From Streptomyces iconiensis (GTDB lineage Bacteria > Actinomycetota > Actinomycetes > Streptomycetales > Streptomycetaceae), in assembly GCF_028657195.3 (NCBI RefSeq), contig NZ_JANCPR020000055.1, positions 1 to 64,000 of the forward strand: a stretch of DNA of 64,000 nt. Reading direction: 5' to 3'. Shown in pieces: positions 15,381 through 24,272 of this stretch. Under the pieces are notes generated by a model. The model saw nothing but the letters and a program-made list of their open reading frames with translations. It ran no database searches and was not told where the DNA came from. The translations under genes and the position numbers were made by a program. Position 1 is the stretch's first letter. The number at the start of each line of letters is the position of its first letter.

Positions 15381-16175
15381 GTGATAGGCAACCAATTCGC
15401 CACGCATGCAGAACTTTTCGATCTGGGTGGAAAGCGCGCGCTCGTCACCGGTGGCACCCGAGGCATCGGGATGATGATCGCGCGTGGCCTTCTCCAGGCG
15501 GGCGTCCGCGTGGTCATCAGCTCACGTAGCGCGGAAGCGTGCGCTCAGGCGCAGGAACAGCTGTCCAAATTCGGTGAGGTGCGCGCCATCCCCGCCGACC
15601 TGTCCCGCCACGACGAGTGTCGGCGACTGTCCGACCTCGTCACCGCTGACTCGGAGCGTCTCGACATCCTCGTCAACAACGCGGGCGCCATGTGGGACGA
15701 ACCGCTGGCGACGTTCCCGGACACGGCCTGGGACACGGTCGTCGACCTGAACCTGAAGTCGCCGTTCTGGCTGGTCCAGGCGCTGCTGCCCGCACTTCGC
15801 AGGGCGGGCACCGCCGACGATCCCGCGCGGATCATCAACATCGGCAGCATCGCCGCCATCCACATCCCCCAGCGGCCCAACTACTCGTATTCCAGCAGCA
15901 AGGCCGCACTGCATCAACTCACCAGAGTGCTCGCCAAGGAACTAGGACCGCAGCACGTCACCGTGAACGCCGTGGCGCCGGGGCCGTTCCCGTCGACGAT
16001 GATGGCTGCAACCCTCGATGAGTTCGGCGAGGCGATCGCGGCGTCGGCCCCACTACGCCGGATCGGCCGCGACGACGACATGGCGGGTGTCGCCGTGTTC
16101 CTCGCCAGCCGGGCAGGCGCATACCTGACGGGTACCGTGATCCCCGTCGACGGCGGCATCGCCACAACCGCGTAG
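15381..16175 (+). CDS. SDR-family oxidoreductase, RhlG-like
   Basis: The 264-residue protein has the NAD(P)-binding motif TGGTRGIG (about residue 23), NNAG, and the catalytic Ser/Tyr/Lys set (NIGSIAAI, YSYSSSK). The stretch ITH-like IPQRPNYSYSSSKAALHQL and VTVNAVAPGPFPSTMM closely resembles RhlG-type 3-oxoacyl reductases, which use NADPH; the physiological substrate here is unknown. GTG 15381 was chosen because AAAGGCGG precedes it and FDLGGKRALVTGG starts the fold. The 59 codons upstream in frame run into IS debris. The gene is bracketed by inversely oriented IS ends, suggesting past mobilisation. Confidence 0.88.
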   Translation: MIGNQFATHAELFDLGGKRALVTGGTRGIGMMIARGLLQAGVRVVISSRSAEACAQAQEQLSKFGEVRAIPADLSRHDECRRLSDLVTADSERLDILVNNAGAMWDEPLATFPDTAWDTVVDLNLKSPFWLVQALLPALRRAGTADDPARIINIGSIAAIHIPQRPNYSYSSSKAALHQLTRVLAKELGPQHVTVNAVAPGPFPSTMMAATLDEFGEAIAASAPLRRIGRDDDMAGVAVFLASRAGAYLTGTVIPVDGGIATTA

Positions 16176-16183
16176 GCCGCCCA

Positions 16184-16362
16184 GGGTCTGTTTCCGAAAG
16201 TTGATCTTGATCGTTGATGATCACGCCCGGTGGGACGTGGGGATCCGACGCGGGATCAACGCCACGATCCCGGTCCCGACGGACCGTGTCCGCGCTACGA
16301 GGCGACAGTGCTGGTCGCAGTCCTCAACGAGTGGCTGTGACCAGCACTTTCACAACAGACCC
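16184..16362 (+). mobile_element. MITE-like internally deleted IS5-type element
   Basis: Both ends are recognisable: GGGTCTGTTTCCGAAAGTTG at 16184 on the plus strand, and GGGTCTGTTGTGAAAG read from 16362 on the minus strand. In between are two pieces of a transposase, RRGINATIPVPTDRVR and then RYEATVLVAVLNEWL with its stop; the segment joining them in the left copy is deleted. With about 179 bp and no intact transposase it can move only in trans. Its right border abuts the stop codon of cobK. Confidence 0.7.
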
Positions 16363-17099
16363 TAGGCCGCGGCCCGCACCCAGGCCGCGGCCTCGTCCGG
16401 TGTGGTCACCACGTGTACGCCGGCCGGCACCGGGGGGCGCCGGACCACGACGACGGGTACGCCCGCCGCGCGCGCCGCCGCCAGCTTGGGCGCTGTGGCC
16501 TCGCCTCCGCTGTCCTTGGTGACCAGCACGTCGACGCGGTGCCGCGCGATCAGCTCCCGTTCGCCCTCCGGCGTGAACGGGCCGCGTGCGAGCAGCACTT
16601 CCATGCGGGGCGGGCACGGTGCCTCGGGCGGGTCGACGGAGCGGACCAGGAACCACTGTTCCGTCAGCCCCGCGAAGGCGGCGAGGCCCATGCGTCCTGT
16701 GGTCAGAAAGATCCGGTTGCCCAGCGCCGGCAGTGCGGTGGCCGCCTCCTCCAGCGAGCCCACCGGGTGCCAGTCGTCGCCGGGACCCGCGACCCAGCCG
16801 GGCCGCCGCAGTGCGAGCAAGGGAACATGGGTGTCGGCAGCGGCCCTGGCCGCGTGGAAACTGATCGTCCCGGCGAAAGGGTGGGTGGCGTCGATGAGCG
16901 CGTCGACCCGCTGTTCGCGCAGCCACACCGCCATCCCCTCGGCCCCGCCGAACCCGCCCACCCGTACCTCGCCGGGCGGCATCCTCGGCGCGGCGACACG
17001 TCCGGCCAGCGAACTGGTCGTCCGTACGCCCGGCAGCCCGGACAGCAGCCCGGCCAGGCGGCGGGCCTCCGCCGTTCCCCCCAGGATCAGTACGTGCAC
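16362..17099 (-). CDS. cobK: Precorrin-6A reductase (CobK/CbiJ)
   Basis: The 245-residue protein has the family opening HVLILGGTAEARRLAGLL, then DATHPFAG, FLTTGRMGLAAFAGL and LVTKDSGGEATAPKLAAAR. CobK uses NADPH to reduce precorrin-6A in cobalamin ring synthesis. It starts with GTG at 17097-17099, with AAAGG upstream, and is divergent from cbiD by 17 bp. Its TAG stop overlaps the outermost base of the neighbouring MITE-like element, but the protein is of normal length and its C-terminus (EAAAWVRAAA) looks typical, so the insertion did not destroy it. Confidence 0.93.
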   Translation of the reverse strand: MHVLILGGTAEARRLAGLLSGLPGVRTTSSLAGRVAAPRMPPGEVRVGGFGGAEGMAVWLREQRVDALIDATHPFAGTISFHAARAAADTHVPLLALRRPGWVAGPGDDWHPVGSLEEAATALPALGNRIFLTTGRMGLAAFAGLTEQWFLVRSVDPPEAPCPPRMEVLLARGPFTPEGERELIARHRVDVLVTKDSGGEATAPKLAAARAAGVPVVVVRRPPVPAGVHVVTTPDEAAAWVRAAA

Positions 17100-17116
17100 G
17101 GAGTCGGTTGCCTTTC

Positions 17117-18442
17117 ATGAGTGACGCGAACGAAGTGAACGCGGCGGACGCGGCGGACGCGGCGAACGCAGCGCATGCAGCGAAGGACGCCGCCAGCAGC
17201 GCTGCCGAGACCGGCAGTGGGTCCGGCGGCGGGTCCGTCGAGCCGATGGGTGGGCGCGGCGCCCAACTCAAGCACACCGGGCTGCGCCCCGGATGGACGA
17301 CCGGTGCCTGTGCGACGGCCGCCACGACGGCCGCTTACACCGCGCTGCTGACCGGCGACTTCCCCGACCCGGTGACGATCACCCTGCCCAAGGGACAGAC
17401 GCCTGCCTTCGCCCTCGCGGCCGAGGAATCCGCGGCGCTCGGGACACCGGGCGCCGCCTACGCCATGGCCGCCGTGGTCAAGGACGCGGGCGACGACCCC
17501 GACGTGACACACGGCGCACTCGTACGGGCGACGGTACGGGCGCTGCCACCCGGTTCCGGTGTCGTCTTCCGCGCGGGCCCCGGCGTCGGCACCGTCACCC
17601 GCGCCGGGCTGCCCCTGGACGTGGGCGAACCCGCCATCAACCCCGTGCCCCGCCAGATGATCCGGGAACACGTGGCCCGGGTCGCCGAGCGGCACGGGGC
17701 GGCCTGGGAGGCGGAACTGCACGGCGCCCGGGACGCCGAACCGCACGGGGGCGACGCGAGGCGCGTAACCGGTGGTGAGCCCGACATCGAGGTCACCCTC
17801 TCCGTCGACCACGGCGAGGAGATCGCCCGTTCGACCTGGAACCCGCGCCTGGGCATCCTGGGCGGCCTGTCCATCCTGGGCACGACCGGCATCGTCGTGC
17901 CGTACTCGTGCTCGGCGTGGATCGACTCCATCCGCAGGGGTGTGGACGTGGCCCGCGCGGCAGGGCGTACGCATCTGGCGGGGTGCACGGGTTCGACGTC
18001 CGAGAAGACGGTGGTCGCCGAGTACGGGCTGCCCGAGGACGCGCTGCTGGACATGGGGGACTTCGCGGGAGCCGTCCTCAAGTACGTACGCCGTCACCCC
18101 GTCGACCGGCTCACGGTGTGCGGCGGCTTCGCCAAGCTTTCCAAGCTCGCCGCGGGGCATCTGGATCTGCACTCGGCCCGCTCCCAGGTCGACAAGGGCT
18201 TCCTCGCCGAACTGGCCGCGCGCGGCGGTGCGGGTGCCGCGCTCGCGGGGGAGATCGCCGGTGCCAACACCGGGCTCGGCGCGCTGCGGCTGTGCGAGGC
18301 GGCGGGGGTTCCGCTCGGCGACCTGGTCGCGGAGGCGGCCCGCGACCAGGCACTCGGAGTGCTGCGTGGTGCGCCGGTCGCCGTCGATGTCCTCTGCATC
18401 GACAGGGCGGGTGTGGTTGTCGGTCGCAGCGCGTTGCGCTGA
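17117..18442 (+). CDS. cbiD: Cobalt-precorrin-5B C1-methyltransferase (CbiD)
   Basis: The 441-residue protein carries the CbiD signatures LRPGWTTGACATAATTAAY near residue 55, PVPRQMI, NPRLGILGGLSILGTTGIV and YSCSAWIDSI, HLAGCTGSTSEKT, and GGFAKLSKLAAGHLDLHS. CbiD uses S-adenosylmethionine in the C1-methylation step of corrin synthesis. The first about 45 residues are an Ala/Asn/Asp-rich extension not present in most CbiDs, and there is a further low-complexity insert near 200-220. ATG 17117 is preceded by GGAG at 13 nt; TTG 17108 is an alternative start. It is divergent from cobK. Confidence 0.93.
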   Translation: MSDANEVNAADAADAANAAHAAKDAASSAAETGSGSGGGSVEPMGGRGAQLKHTGLRPGWTTGACATAATTAAYTALLTGDFPDPVTITLPKGQTPAFALAAEESAALGTPGAAYAMAAVVKDAGDDPDVTHGALVRATVRALPPGSGVVFRAGPGVGTVTRAGLPLDVGEPAINPVPRQMIREHVARVAERHGAAWEAELHGARDAEPHGGDARRVTGGEPDIEVTLSVDHGEEIARSTWNPRLGILGGLSILGTTGIVVPYSCSAWIDSIRRGVDVARAAGRTHLAGCTGSTSEKTVVAEYGLPEDALLDMGDFAGAVLKYVRRHPVDRLTVCGGFAKLSKLAAGHLDLHSARSQVDKGFLAELAARGGAGAALAGEIAGANTGLGALRLCEAAGVPLGDLVAEAARDQALGVLRGAPVAVDVLCIDRAGVVVGRSALR

Positions 18443-18454
18443 CCGCGCGTCTTG

Positions 18455-18590
18455 CGCTTGCGGGGTGCCCTCTCCTGCGTTGCGGGGTCCCCCCCCCGCC
18501 CGGTCTGCGTTGCGGGGTGCCCACGCCTGCCTGCGTTGCGGGGTGCCCACGCCTGCCTGCGTGCGAGGTGCCCTCGCCTGCCAGGTTCCG
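18455..18590. repeat. Degenerate 23-26 bp repeat tract between cbiD and cobM
   Basis: Four or five imperfect units based on GCGTTGCGGGGTGCCCACGC follow the cbiD stop, including a run of nine C residues. Further on (about 18637-18690) is CGCAGTTCCCCGCGCCCCTT, a motif common in Streptomyces intergenic hairpins. The convergent genes cbiD and cobM leave a 310-bp gap with no ORF. The tract may act as a bidirectional terminator region. Confidence 0.6.
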
Positions 18591-18752
18591 TGGGGAGTGC
18601 CCCTTGCGGACGTGGGGCGGCTGCGGGTCGGTTGTGGCTGGGCGCGCAGTTCCCCGCGCCCCTTCGGGCGCATTTCCGTGCGCCCTTCGGGACGCAGAAG
18701 GTCCGCCGGGGTGCAGGTCCGTGCGCCTCCGGGGTGCAGGTCCGTGCGTGCC

Positions 18753-19508
18753 TCAGCCGCAGGTGTGGTCGCGGTCGCGGGCGGGTGAGTACAGGTGGCT
18801 GTCGCCGAACTGTTCGGCACCGAGCGTGCGGCCGACCATGATGACGGCCGTACGTTGCACGCCCGCCTCCTTGACCTGTGCCGCGATACCGTCCAGTGGC
18901 CCGCGCAGGACCAGTTCTTCCGGGCGTGAGGCGAACGCTACGACGGCGGTGGGGCAGTCGGCGCCGTAGTGCGGCAGCAGTTCGGCTACGACGCGGTCCA
19001 CGTGCCCAGCCGCCAGGTGCAGAACGATCAGCGCGCCGCTGCGGCCCAGCGTCTCCAGGTCCTCGCCCTCCGGCATGGCCGTCGCGCGGGAGGCGATACG
19101 GGTGAGGATCACGGACTGGCCGACCGTGGGAACGGTCAGCTCCCGCTTGAGCGCTGCCGCCGCCGCTGCGAAAGCGGGCACGCCGGGTACGACCTCGTAC
19201 GGCACCCCGGCGGCGTCCAGCCGCCGCATCTGCTCGGCGACGGCGCTGAAGACGGACGGGTCGCCGGAGTGCAGCCGCGCCACGTCGTGCCCGTTCCGGT
19301 GCGCGGCGACGAGTTCGGCGGTGATCTCGTCCAGGTCGAGCTGCGCCGTGTCGACCAGCCGCGCCCCTTCCGGGCACTCGGCGAGCAGTTCGGGAGGCAC
19401 CAGGCTGCCCGCGTACAGACAGACCTGGCACGCGGCGAGCGTCCTGGCGCCACGCACGGTGATCAGGTCGGCGGCGCCGGGTCCTGCGCCGACGAAGTAC
19501 ACGGTCAT
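18753..19508 (-). CDS. cobM: Precorrin-4 C11-methyltransferase (CobM/CbiF)
   Basis: The 251-residue protein opens TVYFVGAGPGAADLITVRG, the tetrapyrrole methylase SAM-binding start, with YAGSLV, HSGDPSVFSAVAEQM and PGVPAFAAAAAAL as further family motifs. It methylates C11 of precorrin-4 (or cobalt-precorrin-4). The ATG at 19508 overlaps the stop of cobL (ATGA, 19505-19508), and AGGAG is present, so the two are translationally coupled. Expression would follow cobL. Confidence 0.94.
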   Translation of the reverse strand: MTVYFVGAGPGAADLITVRGARTLAACQVCLYAGSLVPPELLAECPEGARLVDTAQLDLDEITAELVAAHRNGHDVARLHSGDPSVFSAVAEQMRRLDAAGVPYEVVPGVPAFAAAAAALKRELTVPTVGQSVILTRIASRATAMPEGEDLETLGRSGALIVLHLAAGHVDRVVAELLPHYGADCPTAVVAFASRPEELVLRGPLDGIAAQVKEAGVQRTAVIMVGRTLGAEQFGDSHLYSPARDRDHTCG

Positions 19509-20878
19509 CGGTTCTCTCCTGGTGGGGTGGGGTCGGCGGCGCTGCCCGGCTCGGTACGCGCGCCCGGGGCCGGCTGCTGGGCGGGGCGGGCGGTGTGGGC
19601 GGTGTGGACTGTCCGGGCGGTCCGGGCGGGTCCTTCCGGCCTGGTGACGGCCCACTGGGTGACCGGCATGGCCTGGCGCCAGCCGGTGAAGGCGCCGACG
19701 GGCACCGCGTGGGAGACGGCGAGCCGCACGAGGTCGCCGCCGTGGCGCCGGTACCACTCGGTGAGCAGCGCCTCGGACTCCAGCGTCACGGTGTTGGCGA
19801 CGAGCCGGCCGCCGGGCGGCAGCGCCTCCCAGCACGCTTCGAGCAGCCCGGGAGCGGTCAGCCCGCCGCCGACGAACACGGCGTCGGGGGCGGGCAACCC
19901 CGCCAGCGCGCCGGGTGCGCGCCCGGTGACCACATGCAGCCCCGGCACGCCCATCCGGTCCGCGTTGCGGCCGATACGGGCTGCCCTGACCGGGTCGCGC
20001 TCGATGGTGATCGCCCGGCACGAAGGGTGGGCGCGCATCCACTCCACGGCGACGGAGCCCGAGCCGCCGCCGACGTCCCACAGCAGCTCGCCGGGCGCGG
20101 GCGCGAGCGTGGCGAGCGTGGCGGCGCGTACGTGGCGCTTGGTGAGCTGGCCGTCGGTCTCGTAGGCGGCGTCGGGCAGCCCGGGTACGGCCCCGACGCG
20201 CGGTGCGCCGCTCGCGGGGTCGCGGACGCACTCGACGGCGAGGACGTTGAGCGCGGCGCCAGGCGGGTGCGCCCACTCCTCGGCGACGCCGCTCACCTGC
20301 GCCTCGTCAGTCCCGCCGAGCTGTTCGAGTACGCGCAGCCTGCTCGGCCCGAAGCCGTGTTCGCACAGCAGCGCCGCCACCTCGGCCGGCGTTCCCGCAC
20401 CGGAGCTGAGCACCAGCACCCGGCGCCCCTCGTACAGTTCGGCCGCCAGCCGCGCGAGGGGGCGCCCGACGAGCGTGACCACAGCGGTGTCCTCCACCGG
20501 CCAGCCCAGCCGCGCACACGCGTACGAGACCGAGGACGGGTGCGGCAGCACATGCAGTGCCTCGGCGCCCACTTCCTCTGCGAGCGCCCTTCCGATCCCG
20601 TGGAACAGCGGGTCACCGCTGGCCAGCACGGCGATACGGCGTCCAGCGTGCTCCGCCAGCAGCTTGGGCACGGCGGGCCGCAGCGGCGAGGGCCAGCGCA
20701 CGCGGAGTCCGGCGCAGTCGGGCGGCAGCAGTTCCAGCTGGCGCGCGCCGCCGATCAGGACCTCGGCATCCAGCAGCGCGGCGCGCGAGGTACCGGGCAG
20801 TCCTGGCCACCCGTCGGCCCCGATGCCCACCACGCTGAGCCGGTGCCGCGCGGGGTGCGCGGGAAGTGCGGGAGTCAC
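19505..20878 (-). CDS. cobL: Precorrin-6Y C5,15-methyltransferase (decarboxylating), CobL
   Basis: The 457-residue bifunctional enzyme has an N-terminal CbiE-like domain (about 15-225: LSVVGIGADGWPGL, LASGDPLFHGIG, HPSSVSYACARLGWP) and a C-terminal CbiT-like Rossmann methyltransferase (about 245-405: GELLWDVGGGSGSVAVEWMR, AITIERDPVRAARIGRNADRMG). It methylates C5 and C15 and decarboxylates the C12 acetate. The last about 40 residues are an Ala/Thr/Pro-rich tail. GTG 20878 has GAGGTAA at 8 nt. No cobalamin riboswitch is visible in the 276 bp upstream. Confidence 0.94.
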   Translation of the reverse strand: MTPALPAHPARHRLSVVGIGADGWPGLPGTSRAALLDAEVLIGGARQLELLPPDCAGLRVRWPSPLRPAVPKLLAEHAGRRIAVLASGDPLFHGIGRALAEEVGAEALHVLPHPSSVSYACARLGWPVEDTAVVTLVGRPLARLAAELYEGRRVLVLSSGAGTPAEVAALLCEHGFGPSRLRVLEQLGGTDEAQVSGVAEEWAHPPGAALNVLAVECVRDPASGAPRVGAVPGLPDAAYETDGQLTKRHVRAATLATLAPAPGELLWDVGGGSGSVAVEWMRAHPSCRAITIERDPVRAARIGRNADRMGVPGLHVVTGRAPGALAGLPAPDAVFVGGGLTAPGLLEACWEALPPGGRLVANTVTLESEALLTEWYRRHGGDLVRLAVSHAVPVGAFTGWRQAMPVTQWAVTRPEGPARTARTVHTAHTARPAQQPAPGARTEPGSAADPTPPGENR

Positions 20879-21154
20879 GGCCGTTACCTCGGTCTCGCTC
20901 CTAGGGGAGTGCTGACGCAGCCGAAACTCTACTGTCCACCCACCCGACACCCCTGCCCAGGGCGCTGCGCTCAGCAACGAACGAGCCCGGAGCGGGGCCG
21001 CAGCGCCCGTACGCGCTTCACCGCCGTACGCGTCTTACGTATCCCCGTGGTTCACGGTCGTGCCCGTCCCAGGTGCCCGGGTTTCACCGCCGTACGCGCC
21101 CCACGTACACCCGCGGTCGAGGCCCGTACGCGCCCTACGTCCACCTACGTCCGA

Positions 21155-21898
21155 CTACGCCCGCCTACGCCCCCGGAGCAGTACGTCCGCCATGGTCACG
21201 GCCAGCATCACGGTGGCGCCCAGTGCCAGTCCGGCGAGCGCGTCGGTGGCCCAGTGCACGCCGAGGTAGACGCGGCTCGCGCCCACGAGCGCCGACAGCG
21301 CGAGTGCGCCCGCCCACAGCGCAAGCCGGGCCGCGCGCGAGGCGAGCCTGGCGCTGAAGACGTACGCGAGCATCAGCAGCACCGCCGTGGCGATGACGGT
21401 GTGCCGCGAGGGGAAGCACCAGCCGTCCTCCGGGATGGCCCAGAACAGGGCGGGCGGGCGTGCCCTGTCGGTGGTCTCCTTGGCGAGGGTGGCGACGGCG
21501 ACGGACAGCGCCCCGGTACCGCCGACCAGCAGCAGGGGCCGCCAGGACCGCCGGCGCAGGCTCACGAAAGCGGCGCCCAGCGCCGTCACGATCAGCAGCG
21601 GGTACTTGGAGGCGTGCGTCACCACGGTCATCGGCCCGTCCAGCAGCGCAACCCGGTGCGCAACGGCCTCGCTGAGGACGGGCCTGTCGATGAACCCCGC
21701 GTTCCGCGCCAGCACCAGACCCGCGAACAAGGCGAACACCGCGAGGCTCGCGAACAGCGCGAGGCCCAGCGTCACCGGGCGCGGAGCCTGGCGCGGGTGG
21801 GCACGCGCCGAGGCGGGCGCGGGTGCGGTCCCGGGCGTGGACCCGGGTGTCGTCGCGGTCGCGGGTGCCGGGTCCAGCGGTGCGGGGTCGGTGGCCAT
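21155..21898 (-). CDS. PAP2-family membrane phosphatase
   Basis: The 247-residue protein has an N-terminal Pro/Ala-rich cytoplasmic segment (about 1-45), about six hydrophobic helices, and the three phosphatase motifs: KETTDRARP (K-x6-R-P), CFPSRHT (PSGH-type with R for G) and SRVYLGVHWATD (SR-x5-H-x3-D). It would dephosphorylate a lipid or prenyl phosphate at the membrane, for example phosphatidate or undecaprenyl diphosphate. AAGGAG precedes the ATG by 6 nt. It is monocistronic. The Gly to Arg change in motif 2 also occurs in other members and is not clearly inactivating. Confidence 0.9.
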   Translation of the reverse strand: MATDPAPLDPAPATATTPGSTPGTAPAPASARAHPRQAPRPVTLGLALFASLAVFALFAGLVLARNAGFIDRPVLSEAVAHRVALLDGPMTVVTHASKYPLLIVTALGAAFVSLRRRSWRPLLLVGGTGALSVAVATLAKETTDRARPPALFWAIPEDGWCFPSRHTVIATAVLLMLAYVFSARLASRAARLALWAGALALSALVGASRVYLGVHWATDALAGLALGATVMLAVTMADVLLRGRRRA

Positions 21899-22076
21899 GT
21901 GGACTCCTTCGACCTGGTGCGGCCGGTACGGCCGGTGCGGCGGGCGCTGGGCCGTCCTCGCCAGTACAGGCCACCTGGCCGCGCGGGGCGATCCGGGCGG
22001 CCCGCTTCCTCGCCCATCCGGGTACCGGAGCGGGGGCCCGAACACGTGTCCCGGGCGGCTGCATAGGGTGCGGGGC

Positions 22077-22955
22077 ATGGCAGCTGACGAGGGCACGCGG
22101 GTCGCGGAGTTCCGGGGGCGGGTGGGGCTGCCGCGGCTGATCGACGTGCACACGCACTTCATGCCGCAGCGCGTACTGGCCAAGGTGTGGGCGTACTTCG
22201 AGGCGGCGGGCCCGCTCGTGGGCCGGCACTGGCCGATCGCGTACAAGGAGGACGAGTCGCGCCGCTTGGAGACGCTGCGCGGCTTCGGCGTGCGCGCGTT
22301 CACCTCGATGCTGTACCCGCACAAGCCCGGCATGGCGCGCTGGCTGAACGACTGGGCCGCCGACTTCGCCGCACGGACGCCCGACTGCCTGCACACGGCG
22401 ACGTTCTACGCGGAGCCGAGCGCACCCGACGATGTGCGGCGGGCGCTGGCGCAGGGGGCACAGGTGTTCAAGTGCCACCTCCAGGTCGGCGGCTACGACC
22501 CCAACGACCCGCTGCTGGACGGCGTGTGGGGCCTGCTCGCCGAGCGCGGGGTCCCCGTGGTGACCCACTGCGGCTCGGGCCCCGTGCCGGGCCCGTACAC
22601 GGGCCCTGGCCCCACGGGCGCGCTGCTCGCGCGCCACCCGCGGCTGCGGCTGGTGGTGGCGCACCTGGGCATGCCGGAGTACGCGGAGTTCCTGGCGCTG
22701 GCCGAGCGCTACGACGGGGTGCTGCTGGACACCACCATGGCGTTCACGGAGTTCGTGGAGAGCGCGGCGCCGTTCCCGCCCGGGCAACTGCCCCGGCTGG
22801 CCGACCTCGGCGACCGGATCGTGCTGGGCACCGACTTCCCCAACATCCCCTACTCCTACGCCGACGCGCTCGAAGGTCTGGAACGTACGGGCCTGGGCAC
22901 CGCCTGGCTCCGCGCGGTCTGCCACGACAACGCGGCCCGGCTGTTCGCCGTGTGA
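22077..22955 (+). CDS. Amidohydrolase-2 family (ACMSD-like) metal-dependent hydrolase
   Basis: The 292-residue TIM-barrel protein has the metal-binding start LIDVHTHF (HxH), then VFKCHLQVGGYDP, VVTHCGSGP, VVAHLGMPEY and GTDFPNIPYSY, matching the amidohydrolase-2 clade that includes aminocarboxymuconate-semialdehyde decarboxylase. It acts as a hydrolase or decarboxylase on a small carboxylated substrate; which one is unknown. The upstream gene is divergent and the downstream P450 gene is convergent, so it stands alone. Confidence 0.88.
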   Translation: MAADEGTRVAEFRGRVGLPRLIDVHTHFMPQRVLAKVWAYFEAAGPLVGRHWPIAYKEDESRRLETLRGFGVRAFTSMLYPHKPGMARWLNDWAADFAARTPDCLHTATFYAEPSAPDDVRRALAQGAQVFKCHLQVGGYDPNDPLLDGVWGLLAERGVPVVTHCGSGPVPGPYTGPGPTGALLARHPRLRLVVAHLGMPEYAEFLALAERYDGVLLDTTMAFTEFVESAAPFPPGQLPRLADLGDRIVLGTDFPNIPYSYADALEGLERTGLGTAWLRAVCHDNAARLFAV

Positions 22956-22997
22956 CGTGTCCAGCGCGGGCCCGTCGCCTCGGACAAGGAGCGTCGC

Positions 22998-24173
22998 TCA
23001 GGAGTGGAGCGTCGCGGGCAGCGGCCCGTCCGGGCGCAGCGTCGCGGCGAACACGGGTGCGGGGTGCGGGGTCGTGAAGTGCGGTACGTGGTGCGGCAGC
23101 AGGGCTTCCAGCAGGGTCTGCATCTCCCGCATCGAGAAGTGCTGCCCCAGGCACGCGCGTGCCCCGACGCCGAAGGGGTGGAAGGTGCCGGGGCGCGGCT
23201 TCTCCGCGAACCGGCGCGGGTCGAAGGACGTGGGTGCGGGCCACAGCGCGGGGTCGCGGTGCGTCAGATACGGGCAGACGAGAACGCGCGTGCCTTCCCC
23301 CACCCGCTGCCCGCCCAACTCCGTGGTGGCGAGCGCATAGCGGGGGATGAGCCAGATCGAGGGATAGAGCCGCAGCGCCTCGCTGATGAGGGCCTGATGC
23401 CCGGACGGTCCCTCGCGCAGCGCCCACTCGCGCCAGCCCGGGTTGCGGTCCAGCAGGAGCTGGAGCCAGGTGAGCGTGGTGGCGGTCGTCTCGTGCCCCG
23501 CGACGACGAGGGTCACCAGCTCGTCCCGGATCAGCTGGTCGGGGTAGTCCAGCAACTCGTGCAGGATTCCCGTCTTGGCCGCCGGAGCAGCCTGCCTGGC
23601 CTGCGCGATCGCGCGGTAGGCGGCGGCGTCCACGCGGGCCAGCTCCGGTGCCAGATCCTCGGACTCGGCGGCCCCCGAGGAGGCGGTGGTGGGAAGCGCG
23701 GCCACGACGGTGTCCACGGCGGCCAGTTCGCCCGCCGTACGCGCGTCCAGCGGGGAGCCGGTGAGCAGCCGCCAGATCGTGTCCAGCGCGAAGTACCGCA
23801 TGTCCTCGCCCACGTCGGTCGGCACGCGCTCGGCCGCGCACGCGTCCCAGTGGCGTGCGATGTGCTGCGCCGCCGCACTGATGTGCTGCTCGTAGCGGCG
23901 CACGCCGACGGTCGTGAAGTGGGCCTGGAGTGCGCGCCGTTGTCGCTTCCACGGCTCGCCCGTCGCGGTGATGAGCCCCTCGCCGAGCAGGGCACGGGCG
24001 CGGTGCGAGCGCTTGGTGTAGAGCGCGGCGTCGTGGACGAGGACCCGCAGCACGTCCTCGGCTCCCGTGACGAGCACGGCGTCCTGCGTGCCGGAGGAGC
24101 CCAGAGAAAGAGGGCTGACGGGGCCGCGTTGCCAGGCCGCGTACAGGTGATCGATCAGCGCTGTCTTTGACAT
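22998..24173 (-). CDS. Cytochrome P450 (divergent member of the terpene cluster)
   Basis: The 391-residue P450 has VVAGHETTATTL (I-helix AGxxT), EALRLYPSIWLIPR (K-helix ExxR), and the haem loop FGVGARACLG. The short N-terminus and the WKRQRRALQAHFT and HRARALLGEGL motifs resemble CYP102/CYP110-type fatty-acid or terpene hydroxylases. The ATG at 24173 lies in a weak ribosome-binding context. It is divergent from the Nudix/terpene cyclase operon across a 99-bp gap, so a shared regulatory region and a tailoring role in that pathway are plausible. No redox partner is encoded nearby. Confidence 0.92.
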   Translation of the reverse strand: MSKTALIDHLYAAWQRGPVSPLSLGSSGTQDAVLVTGAEDVLRVLVHDAALYTKRSHRARALLGEGLITATGEPWKRQRRALQAHFTTVGVRRYEQHISAAAQHIARHWDACAAERVPTDVGEDMRYFALDTIWRLLTGSPLDARTAGELAAVDTVVAALPTTASSGAAESEDLAPELARVDAAAYRAIAQARQAAPAAKTGILHELLDYPDQLIRDELVTLVVAGHETTATTLTWLQLLLDRNPGWREWALREGPSGHQALISEALRLYPSIWLIPRYALATTELGGQRVGEGTRVLVCPYLTHRDPALWPAPTSFDPRRFAEKPRPGTFHPFGVGARACLGQHFSMREMQTLLEALLPHHVPHFTTPHPAPVFAATLRPDGPLPATLHS

Positions 24174-24272
24174 AACCCTGCGCATCTTATTCGATGCGGA
24201 GCGTGTCCAGGTGCGCGAACCGTTGGGCGCGGCCGTCCGGAGTGCCGTCAACTGGCGTGAGAAGAGGGGGCG

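Noticed and set aside
20879..21154. Cobalamin riboswitch upstream of cobL
   Set aside because: The conserved B12-box and junction motifs are not visible; the region only has CCGTACGCG repeats.
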